Positions 18,058 through 25,572 of a stretch of DNA of 64,000 nt are shown here, in pieces. The notes under the pieces were generated by a model that searched no databases, was not told the origin of the DNA, and saw only the letters and a list, made by a program, of their open reading frames with translations. This stretch comes from Neisseria sp. (GTDB lineage: Bacteria > Pseudomonadota > Gammaproteobacteria > Burkholderiales > Neisseriaceae), in the NCBI RefSeq assembly GCF_030527965.1, contig NZ_JAUMZU010000007.1, forward strand, positions 42,851-106,850, in the 5' to 3' direction. Numbering within the stretch: the first letter of the stretch is position 1; every line of letters starts with the position of its first letter. The translations under genes were made by a program, and so were the position numbers.

Positions 18058-18429
18058 CTACCACCACCAATACGGATAAGGACCCCAATACCAATCATCG
18101 TAATACCGCAAGCGCTCGGCGCGCTCCAAACGGCGCTGGTTGATGTAATTTTCCCATGCCAAGCGATAACAAGACTGGAACAACTTATCGTTGGTTTTAT
18201 CAATATAATTCAAACGAAACGCCTGCCGCGCTTTTTCATTAGTGCCGGTTTCGCCGGCAAACTGGCGACGCATCATTTCCGCCGTGTCTTTATCGCATTG
18301 CGATGCCAACGCAACCTGCAATTCCTGCTCTTGGCGCTTCTGCTCAGCTGCCCGGCGTGCCCTTTGCTCAGGCGTTGTTGCGCAAGCGGCCAACAAGCAT
18401 ACCGCAACCAGAGGTAACAGATATTTCAT
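18058..18429 (-). CDS. Small lipoprotein with tryptophan/tyrosine-rich C-terminus
   Basis: This 123-aa protein begins MKYLLPLVAVCLLAAC, a lipoprotein signal with Cys16 as the acylated residue. The mature chain is a charged helix (RARRAAEQKRQEQELQVALA), then a small region with two cysteines and a striking end, YYDDWYWGPYPYWWW. The start at 18429 fits the signal peptide; the frame from 18453 only adds non-signal residues. No known family was recognised. It converges with the methyltransferase. Confidence 0.78.
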   Translation of the reverse strand: MKYLLPLVAVCLLAACATTPEQRARRAAEQKRQEQELQVALASQCDKDTAEMMRRQFAGETGTNEKARQAFRLNYIDKTNDKLFQSCYRLAWENYINQRRLERAERLRYYDDWYWGPYPYWWW

Positions 18430-18602
18430 GGTTTTCTCCCAATCATTTAGCAAACCACCTAGAAATCGAAGCGCCCGTGTATTTTCAGACAGGCATATCG
18501 AATTATAAGTGATAGCATCCTACATTTAAACAAAATACCAAAGATTTATTTGCCTAACCCGATACCGTTTTCATTCGGAAACCACTGCCGCCAAACCTGA
18601 TT

Positions 18603-19364
18603 TCAACGGCGATCCATCTCAAACTCGCCGATTGCTTCGCCCGTTGCCGAATAGCCCATAAACGCGCCTCTCGCCACATCCGAGCGCATCTGCGCATGTT
18701 TGCCGTCAACGGCAAACCGCACAAGGCATAGCAACATTTTGCAATCGAGCAGAAAACTGACGTTCTGCACATACCAAACATCATTATCCAGCTGCTCCTG
18801 CCAAGTCCAAGCATGAGCCAACGGCTTGCACGGCGGACATTCCAAGCCGGGGCGCAGCATCAAGCGCATTTTATGGCGCCGATGGTAACGCTCGGTATAT
18901 TCCGGCAACAGCGGGCGCGGGCCGATAAGCGACATATCGCCTTTCAAGATACTGATAAAATTCAACAATTCGTCAAGCGACGTTTTCCGCACAAAGCTGC
19001 CCCAGCGGGTAATCCGCTGCGCCGCCGGCAACAGGCGACCGTGTTCGTCTGTATCGTTCGTCATATTACGGAATTTGACGATGGTAAAAAACCGGCCGTT
19101 GCGGCCCACCCGCTGCTGGCGGAATAAAATCGGCCCGCCGACATCCAAATAAGTAGCCGCGGCCAACAGCAGATTAAGCGGCAAGGTCAGCACCAATGCG
19201 ATTAATGCCACCACGATATCCAGCATCCGTTTGCCGTAGCGGGTGTAAAACGTATCGGGTACCCGGATATCCGTTGGTGTAACATCGGCCGCAACCGGTT
19301 GCGCAGCCAAAGTGCCAATCATGCGATGCTGTTCTGCCGGAGAGAAAAATTTGTTCGCCGCCAT
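18603..19364 (-). CDS. Bacterial sugar transferase (monotopic phosphoglycosyl transferase)
   Basis: It should transfer a sugar-1-phosphate to undecaprenyl phosphate at the inner membrane, starting a glycan for LPS, capsule or protein glycosylation. The 253-aa protein has one membrane segment (RMLDIVVALIALVLTLPLNL, 46-65), the family block PILFRQQRVGRNG, the catalytic Asp131-Glu132 pair in KTSLDELLNF, and IGPRPLLPEY with RPGLECPP. GGAGGC precedes the ATG at 19364, one base after the aminotransferase stop, so the pair is coupled. It lacks the acetyltransferase fusion seen in some Neisseria PglB proteins. The C-terminal 70 aa are divergent. Confidence 0.85.
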   Translation of the reverse strand: MAANKFFSPAEQHRMIGTLAAQPVAADVTPTDIRVPDTFYTRYGKRMLDIVVALIALVLTLPLNLLLAAATYLDVGGPILFRQQRVGRNGRFFTIVKFRNMTNDTDEHGRLLPAAQRITRWGSFVRKTSLDELLNFISILKGDMSLIGPRPLLPEYTERYHRRHKMRLMLRPGLECPPCKPLAHAWTWQEQLDNDVWYVQNVSFLLDCKMLLCLVRFAVDGKHAQMRSDVARGAFMGYSATGEAIGEFEMDRR

Positions 19365-19365
19365 A

Positions 19366-20481
19366 TCATGCCTCCGCGCAATCAAGAATAATCCGGCATA
19401 TACGGTCTACTTCAACCAACGGCAAATCGGCATACATCGGCAAGGTCAGGATATTGTTCGACACCTGATCCGACACCGGCGTGCAACCGGGATGGAAACG
19501 GTTTCGATAGCAAACGAAACGGTTGGTAGCCGGATAAAAATATTTTCGGCTTAAAATATGGTGTTTTTTCAACGCGCGGAAAACATCATCGCGATGCCTG
19601 CCAAACGCCTCCGGCTCGATATAAAGCGGGAAATACGCATAATTAGGCTGAATGCCTTGCCGAAAACGGTTGGGGCGCAAACCGGGCACACCGTCGAGAT
19701 GCTGCAAATAACGCTCGTAAACCGCACGGCGCTTATCAATTTCTCCCTCCACATGGCGCAGATTGCAGATACCCATCGCCGCTCTGAATTCGTCTAATTT
19801 GCCGTTGGCGCCGATGCTTTCGACCTTCCCTTCTCCGGCAATGCCGAAATTCTTCATATCATGCAAGGGTTTGCTGAGAGCTTCTTCAGAAAAAGCAATC
19901 GCGCCGCCTTCTATGGTGTGAAATACTTTCGTGGCATGAAAGCTGAACATAACCGCATCGCCGAAATTGCCGACGCCTTCGCCTTTATAACGCATGCCGA
20001 ACGCCTGAGCTGCGTCGTAAAGCACTTTCAAGCCATGCTTTTCGGCAATGGCGTCAATCGCTTCAACATCGCATAAATTGCCGTAAACATGCACAGGGAT
20101 GATGGCCGACGTTTTTTCCGTAATCAGCGCTTCGATTTTGGTTGCGTCGATTGTGTAATCATCAGGGCGAATATCACAAAACACGGGCGTAAGGCCGCTG
20201 CGCGCGATGGCATGGGTAGTGGAAGCGAAAGTGTACGGCGTCGTAATCACTTCTCCGGTCAGCCCCAAGGCTTCGATGGCCAATTCCAACGCCATATGGC
20301 CGTTGACAAACAAAGAAAGCCGCGGCACATCGAGGTATTCCATCAGCTGATAAAGCAGCTTTTCATACATCGACCCCATATTGGTCAGCATGCAGCTCTC
20401 CCAAATCGGCCTGATTTCCTCCACAAACTCTTCAAACCTCGGCATCGACGGCTGCGCAACTAAAATATTGATATTCTCCAT
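19366..20481 (-). CDS. DegT/DnrJ/EryC1/StrS family PLP-dependent sugar aminotransferase
   Basis: These enzymes aminate keto-sugar nucleotides to make amino sugars for surface glycans. The 371-aa protein has the family features: ITTPYTFASTTHAI near residue 80, YDAAQAFG with Asp156, and the PLP lysine Lys185 in SFHATKVFHTIEGGA. It lies one base upstream of the phosphoglycosyl transferase gene, which suggests its product sugar is used by that enzyme, as with PglC in Neisseria pilin glycosylation. No dehydratase or acetyltransferase gene is nearby, so the pathway is incomplete here. Confidence 0.87.
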   Translation of the reverse strand: MENINILVAQPSMPRFEEFVEEIRPIWESCMLTNMGSMYEKLLYQLMEYLDVPRLSLFVNGHMALELAIEALGLTGEVITTPYTFASTTHAIARSGLTPVFCDIRPDDYTIDATKIEALITEKTSAIIPVHVYGNLCDVEAIDAIAEKHGLKVLYDAAQAFGMRYKGEGVGNFGDAVMFSFHATKVFHTIEGGAIAFSEEALSKPLHDMKNFGIAGEGKVESIGANGKLDEFRAAMGICNLRHVEGEIDKRRAVYERYLQHLDGVPGLRPNRFRQGIQPNYAYFPLYIEPEAFGRHRDDVFRALKKHHILSRKYFYPATNRFVCYRNRFHPGCTPVSDQVSNNILTLPMYADLPLVEVDRICRIILDCAEA

Positions 20482-20809
20482 AAGTACGCCCTGTATATAG
20501 TATTTATTATGCTTTCAGCATTATTACATAAATCCTTGAACAGCGCTCATAAAAATTAATTTAAATTTCAACAAATTAAACCGTTTGTTTTTCATAAAGT
20601 CATTTTATCCGACAATTTTGCAAGATAAAATGCCTGTCTGAAAGCCAAACGGCTATCAAACAGGCCATATTAAAAAAACATCAAATAAACAATAATTTCC
20701 GTTAGTTCTATTTCAATCCTAACAATAACATATCATATAAATACTGCACACTTTGTGAAATAAGCATCCGCTGCCATTTCGTCTCGCTTTGCCGCAAAAC
20801 ATCTATTAT
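20482..20809. other. 328-nt AT-rich intergenic region
   Basis: It carries the upstream region of the aminotransferase operon and the downstream region of hflX. One DUS (near 20630) with an imperfect partner (AAACAGGCC) may be a decayed hairpin. Nothing else was recognised. Confidence 0.4.
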
Positions 20810-21949
20810 TTACATCGCCAATTCCACCATCGCCTGCCGCAAATCCGCCAAGCCCCATCCTTCCTTAACAGAGAGATACACCGCCACCGGAACACCTGCC
20901 GCATTGCGCCGAATACCTTGCGGGCGGTTTTCCGGCGGCAGTAAATCGGTTTTGTTGTAAACCAGAAGCTGCGGCAGCTCGCCTGCGCCGATTTCCTGTA
21001 ATACCTGATTCACATCATCTTCCTGCCGCGACACATAAACATTCGACGCATCGGCCATATGCAGCAGCACGTCGGCCAGCGCGGTTTCTTCCAGCGTTGC
21101 AGAAAAAGCCGCCACCAAACCGTGCGGCAAATCACGTACAAAACCCACCGTATCGGTTAGAATCACGCTGCATTCCGGCGTGAGATAAAGGCGGCGCGCC
21201 GTTGTATCCAACGTGGCAAAAAGCTGGTCTTTCGCCAGTACGTCGGCTTTGGTCAAGCGGTTGAACAAACTGGATTTTCCGCTGTTGGTATAGCCGACGA
21301 TGGCAAATGTTTTCAAGCTGCCCGCCATACGCGCCTTGCGACGGGTAGCGCGCTGCTGAGCCACATTTTTCAACTGCCGTTTCAGCGCCGTGATTTTCTG
21401 GCCGATTAGCCGGCGGTCGGTTTCCAGCTGCGTTTCGCCCGGGCCTTTCAGGCCGATGCCGCCTTTCTGGCTCTGCAAATGGCTGTAACCGCGTACCAAA
21501 CGGCCGGAAAGATGAGTAAGCTGCGCCAATTCCACTTGCAGCCGACCTTCCTGACTTTGTGCACGCTGCGCGAAAATGGCCAGAATCAGCCCGACCCGGT
21601 CGAGAACGCGGCATTGCAGCGCCTTTTCCAGATTTCGCTCCTGCGTCGGCGTCAGCTCGTGGTTAAACACCACCAGCTCGATGGTTTCCTGTCGCACGAT
21701 TTCGGCCAGCTCCTCCGCCTTACCCGTGCCGACAAACAAAGCGCTGTGCACCCGCTCGCGTTTGGTACTCTCCGTCCGCACCAATTCGCCGCCAGTCGCC
21801 GCAACCAATTCTGCTGCTTCGGCTAAGGCCGCTTGGAAATCCCGCTCGCGGATTTCGTTGGCACCGCTGAAATCAGCCGCCAACATCACGCCCACCAGCA
21901 TCACACGCTCGGGTTTGTTTAAAAATTTGTCGGGTTGACGTTTAGTCAA
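20810..21949 (-). CDS. hflX: GTPase HflX (ribosome rescue/splitting factor)
   Basis: HflX is a ribosome-binding GTPase that splits stalled ribosomes under stress. The 379-aa protein has the HflX N-domain (DFQAALAEAAELVAATGG), the conserved KGGIGLKGPGETQLETDRR linker and a G domain with G1 GYTNSGKSS (about 217-225), G3 DTVGF and G4 NKTD. AGAGGATAG sits just upstream of a TTG at 21949, which I prefer; an ATG further in (about 21901) and the open frame to 22003 are alternatives. No hfq lies next to it. Confidence 0.93.
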   Translation of the reverse strand: MTKRQPDKFLNKPERVMLVGVMLAADFSGANEIRERDFQAALAEAAELVAATGGELVRTESTKRERVHSALFVGTGKAEELAEIVRQETIELVVFNHELTPTQERNLEKALQCRVLDRVGLILAIFAQRAQSQEGRLQVELAQLTHLSGRLVRGYSHLQSQKGGIGLKGPGETQLETDRRLIGQKITALKRQLKNVAQQRATRRKARMAGSLKTFAIVGYTNSGKSSLFNRLTKADVLAKDQLFATLDTTARRLYLTPECSVILTDTVGFVRDLPHGLVAAFSATLEETALADVLLHMADASNVYVSRQEDDVNQVLQEIGAGELPQLLVYNKTDLLPPENRPQGIRRNAAGVPVAVYLSVKEGWGLADLRQAMVELAM

Positions 21950-22048
21950 AATACTATCCTCTTTAAATACGCGTCTCTGAAACCATTGAACTACGCAAAA
22001 CACTTTTCATTCAATAACACCGGCCAATTTACCTGTATTGAATACCCT

Positions 22049-22540
22049 TTATTCAAGATTCTTAAAAAGGCTTTTCATAACCACGCCGTGCATGGGCGCC
22101 ACAGGCAACATATAAAATTTGCCATAGCAGTTAAACGTTTTGACCGTCGTAACAGCTTGTGCCAAATAATTTTCGCCGTCGCTTCCCGCCGCTTTCACCT
22201 GTAAATCGACCATCACGCCGAGGTGTTTGTCGATTGCGGTCAGCACAATATGGTCGTCAGACAGCTCTTCCAGCGTAAAGAAATGCAGCTTGTCGCCTAC
22301 TTTAAGGTTCGCACCCGGCTGCGAATCGAAACCGGCAATATTTTCCACGCCGAACGGCCGGGAAACAGCATCTCTGATTTTGAAAGAAAGGCTTAGCCAG
22401 CCGGGCGTGCGAGATGTCATCTGCTTATAAACATCAATGGCGGTGCATTTTTGTTTTAAAGGGTGGGCAATAAAATGGTAAAAATCCAAGGACGAAGGCT
22501 CTGCAATCACTCTGGCACCCTTAACAGTAAAAGAATCCAT
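22049..22540 (-). CDS. DUF2867 domain protein
   Basis: A 163-aa soluble protein matching the DUF2867 pattern: LSFKIRDAVSRPFGVENI in the middle, GDKLHFFTLEELSDDHIVLTA, and a GKFYMLPVAPMHGVVMKSLF ending. The domain belongs to a lipid/ligand-binding-like fold group; no function is established. TAAGGAGC precedes the ATG. It lies 99 nt upstream of hflX with no hairpin between, so they may be cotranscribed. Confidence 0.75.
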   Translation of the reverse strand: MDSFTVKGARVIAEPSSLDFYHFIAHPLKQKCTAIDVYKQMTSRTPGWLSLSFKIRDAVSRPFGVENIAGFDSQPGANLKVGDKLHFFTLEELSDDHIVLTAIDKHLGVMVDLQVKAAGSDGENYLAQAVTTVKTFNCYGKFYMLPVAPMHGVVMKSLFKNLE

Positions 22541-22622
22541 TGCCCGCTCCTTAATTTAAACCTTTATTTCAAACAATCTTAAATCCATCGCCAAGACATT
22601 GCCAAACACACGCCACAATGCA

Positions 22623-22658
22623 AAAACGGTTTTCAGATGCCTGTCTGAAAACCGTTTT
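22623..22658 (-). terminator. Terminator after psd with an embedded DUS
   Basis: A 14-bp perfect stem AAAACGGTTTTCAG / CTGAAAACCGTTTT with a loop containing part of a DUS. Here a single DUS lies inside an ordinary terminator rather than in an inverted pair. Confidence 0.75.
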
Positions 22659-22662
22659 ATGT

Positions 22663-23451
22663 TTACGACGCTGAAGTTTCGCGTTCGGCAACCGCCCTGA
22701 CCTTATCGGCGGCTTCTTCAATCATCTGCTGCTCATCGTTCACTTCATGAGCAGGCGAAACCGCTTCGGCTTGCGGCACCTCAACCGTTGGCACTTGCGG
22801 CGCCTCCGGCGACAAACGCGCCAGAATGGTAACGCTGGCTTTTACTTTATCGCCAATCGACACTTGCGCCACCGCATCCGGCGGCAAATAAACATCCACT
22901 CGCGAACCAAAGCGGATAAAACCGTAGCGCTCGCCGCGCACCACATTGTCGCCCGCTTTGGCATAACACAAAATACGGCGCGCCACCAAACCCGCCACCT
23001 GCACAAAAGTTAGCTCGCGCCCGCTGCGGGTAACGGCCAACACCGCATTGCGTTCGTTTTCCAAACTCGCCTTATCCAAAGCGGCATTCAGAAATTTGCC
23101 TTTATTGTATTCCACGCTGGTAATCGTACCGTCAATCGGCGAGCGCTGCGAATGCACGTTGAACACATTCATAAACACGCTGATTTTCAGCGCCTCGGTA
23201 TTTCGATAAGGGTCTGTCGCCCGTTCCACCACCACGATGCGGCCGTCGGCCGGACATAAAACCGCATCGGCCTCTTGCGGAATCGGCCGCGACGGATCGC
23301 GGAAAAACTGCAAGGCAAACAAAGTAAACAGCCAAAACGGCAGCGACCACCATTCCAGCCAAAAAGTAAACAACACGCTCAGCAACAAACCGGCCAAAAT
23401 AAACGGCCAGCCTTCGCGGGCAATAATCGGGTGCGGATAAAAACGCGGCAT
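22663..23451 (-). CDS. psd: Phosphatidylserine decarboxylase proenzyme (short form)
   Basis: Psd makes phosphatidylethanolamine, the main Neisseria phospholipid, from phosphatidylserine. The 262-aa protein has two membrane segments (about 15-45), the ADGRIVVVE block, a [11 protein letters not shown] motif and the autocleavage site Gly182-Ser183 in [11 protein letters not shown], where the serine becomes the pyruvoyl group. This is the short (Psd-A/type II) class. The C-terminal 50 aa, acidic and proline/valine-rich after the catalytic domain, are an unusual extension. AGGAG precedes the ATG. Confidence 0.92.
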   Translation of the reverse strand: MPRFYPHPIIAREGWPFILAGLLLSVLFTFWLEWWSLPFWLFTLFALQFFRDPSRPIPQEADAVLCPADGRIVVVERATDPYRNTEALKISVFMNVFNVHSQRSPIDGTITSVEYNKGKFLNAALDKASLENERNAVLAVTRSGRELTFVQVAGLVARRILCYAKAGDNVVRGERYGFIRFGSRVDVYLPPDAVAQVSIGDKVKASVTILARLSPEAPQVPTVEVPQAEAVSPAHEVNDEQQMIEEAADKVRAVAERETSAS

Positions 23452-23516
23452 GACGCAAGCTCCTCTAAGCTAAAGTATCAAACCAATTATAACCGATTTG
23501 ACCGCCCCCCATAACC

Positions 23517-23550
23517 ATGCCTGTCTGAAAAACGTTTTTCAGACAGGCAT
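23517..23550. repeat. DUS-pair hairpin in a divergent promoter region
   Basis: The perfect palindrome arms ATGCCTGTCTGAAAAACG and complement lie between the divergent starts of psd and cytX, where no gene ends. It could still stop a transcript, but as placed it is not the terminator of either gene. Confidence 0.7.
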
Positions 23551-23660
23551 ATCGCACACCCAAAGCCAGCAAAGCCATTAGCCCGGCATAGAGACTACCC
23601 AGCCCCGTATCCTAAGACTATAATCTTGCCTTCCGCCATCCGAGCAAGGTCTTTTCTGCC

Positions 23661-24857
23661 ATGCAAACCCAAAAACTTTCCGCCAAAGCCTCCGGCCTGA
23701 TTTGGTTCGGCGCGGCAGTATCCGTAACAGAAATCATGACCGGCACCCTTTTCGCTCCGCTCGGCTGGTCGCAAGGGCTGGCCGCCATCTTCATCGGCCA
23801 CCTCATCGGCTGCCTGCTTTTCTATTGCGCCGGCCTTATCGGCGCCCAAACCGGCCGCAGCGCCATGCAAACCGTTCAGCTCTCTTTCGGCAAAAACGGC
23901 TCGCTGCTGTTTTCCGCCGCCAACATCCTACAACTGGTCGGCTGGACCGCCATCATGATTTTCACCGGCGCGCAAATCGCCTCCGCACTTACCCAACACC
24001 TGTGGGGCAACGGCTCGGAGCCCGTCTGGAATATCATCATCGGCGGCCTGATTATCCTCTGGCTCATTACCGGCGTGCGCCATTTCAGCCGCATGCAAAC
24101 CCTCATGTTGGGTGCACTATTCATCACCACCCTATGGCTGAGCGGCCAAGTATTCAGCGGCAGCCAGACCATAACCGCGCCGGCCAACCATGAAAACATG
24201 GCTTTCGGCTTGGCAGTAGAGCTTTCCGCCATCATGCCGCTTTCTTGGCTGCCTCTGGTTTCCGATTACACCCGCCACGCCGAATCGCCCCGAAAAACAA
24301 CCCTCGCCGCCACACTGGCCTATTTCCTAACCAGCTCATGGATGTATGCCTTAGGCTTGGCCGCCGCCTTGTTTACCAGCCAAACCGACATAGCCCAAAT
24401 CCTGCTCCATTCCGGCTTGGGCATCGCCGGCATCCTGATTGTCGTGCTATCCACCGTAACCACCACCTTCCTAGACGCCTACTCCGCCGGCGTAAGCGCC
24501 AACACCTTACACCCGCGTTTCAAAGAAAACACCGTTGCCATCATCATTACCATCATCGGCACGATACTGGCCGCCACCCTGCCCGTCGACCGCTTCGAAA
24601 ATTTTCTACTCTTTATCGGCTCCGTTTTCTCCCCCATGATCGCCATACAAATTGCCGACTATTTCGTGCTCAAACGCCGCGCCCAAAGCCATACCGACTG
24701 GCTCAACCTCAGCCTGTGGCTAGCCGGCTTCCTGCTTTACCGAGCACTGCTTAACTGGCCAACCCCGCTCGGCAGCACACTGCCGGTCATGGTCGCCACA
24801 TTCTTGCTTACCATAGCCATCCGCAAAGCCTTGGCCATTCAAACAGCCAATGCCTGA
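23661..24857 (+). CDS. Cytosine permease family transporter (CytX-like)
   Basis: A 398-aa NCS1-family membrane protein with about 12 helices. The N-terminal LIWFGAAVSVTEIMTGTLFAPLG and the WLPLVSDYTRHA block are typical of the CodB/CytX branch, which carries cytosine or the thiamine precursor hydroxymethylpyrimidine. The CytX branch is suggested by overall length and the start, but no TPP riboswitch was seen upstream. It is divergent from psd. Substrate is uncertain between cytosine and a thiamine pyrimidine. Confidence 0.75.
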   Translation: MQTQKLSAKASGLIWFGAAVSVTEIMTGTLFAPLGWSQGLAAIFIGHLIGCLLFYCAGLIGAQTGRSAMQTVQLSFGKNGSLLFSAANILQLVGWTAIMIFTGAQIASALTQHLWGNGSEPVWNIIIGGLIILWLITGVRHFSRMQTLMLGALFITTLWLSGQVFSGSQTITAPANHENMAFGLAVELSAIMPLSWLPLVSDYTRHAESPRKTTLAATLAYFLTSSWMYALGLAAALFTSQTDIAQILLHSGLGIAGILIVVLSTVTTTFLDAYSAGVSANTLHPRFKENTVAIIITIIGTILAATLPVDRFENFLLFIGSVFSPMIAIQIADYFVLKRRAQSHTDWLNLSLWLAGFLLYRALLNWPTPLGSTLPVMVATFLLTIAIRKALAIQTANA

Positions 24858-24907
24858 CAAACATGGTTCAACTGAAAACTTAATCCCTATCCCAATACAC
24901 AATAAAA

Positions 24908-24939
24908 AATGCCTGTCTGAACGTTTTCAGACAGGCATT
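24908..24939. terminator. DUS-pair terminator between cytX and the CRISPR array
   Basis: AATGCCTGTCTGAA and its complement with a 4-nt loop end one base before the degenerate CRISPR repeat at 24941. It can stop both the cytX transcript and a minus-strand CRISPR transcript. Confidence 0.75.
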
Positions 24940-24940
24940 G

Positions 24941-25169
24941 TGTTAAATACACAGCCGCTTGTGAGGCGGCTGCCGCAAAAATCTGGCATCACACCCTTAA
25001 TCTCATGTTTCAACACACAGCCGCTTGTGAGGCGGCTGGTCAATCGTTCGGGCGATCAGGCAACAGAGTTGGTTTCAACACACAGCCGCTTGTGAGGCGG
25101 CTGACCGTTATTCTCCTACATATAAAGATGTGTATGAGTTTCAACACACAGCCGCTTGTGAGGCGGCTG
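24941..25169 (-). CRISPR. Short CRISPR array, type I-C-like repeats, no cas genes nearby
   Basis: Four 32-nt repeats lie at 24941-24972, 25007-25038, 25072-25103 and 25138-25169, with spacers of 34, 33 and 34 nt. The last three repeats are identical. Read on the minus strand each is CAGCCGC, loop CTCACAA, GCGGCTG, then the 11-nt end TGTGTTGAAAC. A 7-bp stem plus an 11-nt tag ending in GTTGAAAC is what Cas5d of type I-C leaves as the crRNA 5' handle. The repeat at 24941 is changed in its last residues (minus strand), the usual decay at the end far from the leader, so transcription should run right to left. No cas gene lies within the window. Confidence 0.92.
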
Positions 25170-25572
25170 AGCCTTCTCGGAAACCTTTGCCAATCGTAGG
25201 TTTGATAACCTGAATTCGCTAAAGCTTTTCCTCGAAAGCGGTTTATGAATATGGCACAGCCTAATTTACCACACTCACAAATATAATTTCCTGATTGTTA
25301 AAGAACAATTATATTTCGCCAACCTCCTTATATTTTTATGATAACCCTAGGTTAGCGACATTAAGAAAATGACAGGCATTTTCTCAAATCTAAGCAAATC
25401 GTTGGCAAACGTATAAGAATTAATTCGCCTACATAAACCACTTTCCCGAAACAGTTTATTAAAACAGCCGGAAATTTTCGTTATTATAATCCCATAAAAA
25501 AATTCAGACAGGCATTTAATATTATGCCTGTCTGAATTTTTTACGCTTATGATCAAAGCGGTTTTAAAACGC
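25170..25572. other. Presumed CRISPR leader and TonB-receptor downstream region
   Basis: This 403-nt AT-rich stretch lies next to the intact end of the array. It holds a small hairpin ATTGTT-AAAG-AACAAT (25294-25309) and, on the minus strand, GAAATATAATTG with a TATAAT that could be a leader promoter -10. The far end carries the receptor terminator (25498-25541). Leader identity is inferred from orientation only. Confidence 0.45.
25498..25541 (-). terminator. DUS-pair terminator after the TonB-dependent receptor
   Basis: AAAAATTCAGACAGGCAT pairs with ATGCCTGTCTGAATTTTT across an 8-nt loop, about 30 nt beyond the receptor stop. Confidence 0.75.

Noticed and set aside
23551..23660. TPP riboswitch upstream of the CytX-like gene
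   Set aside because: A CytX transporter often has one, but no CUGAGA or the other conserved TPP aptamer segments are present on either strand.
24850..25199. Open frames reading through the CRISPR array
   Set aside because: They translate the repeats (recurring NTQPLVRRL peptides) and have no ribosome site.
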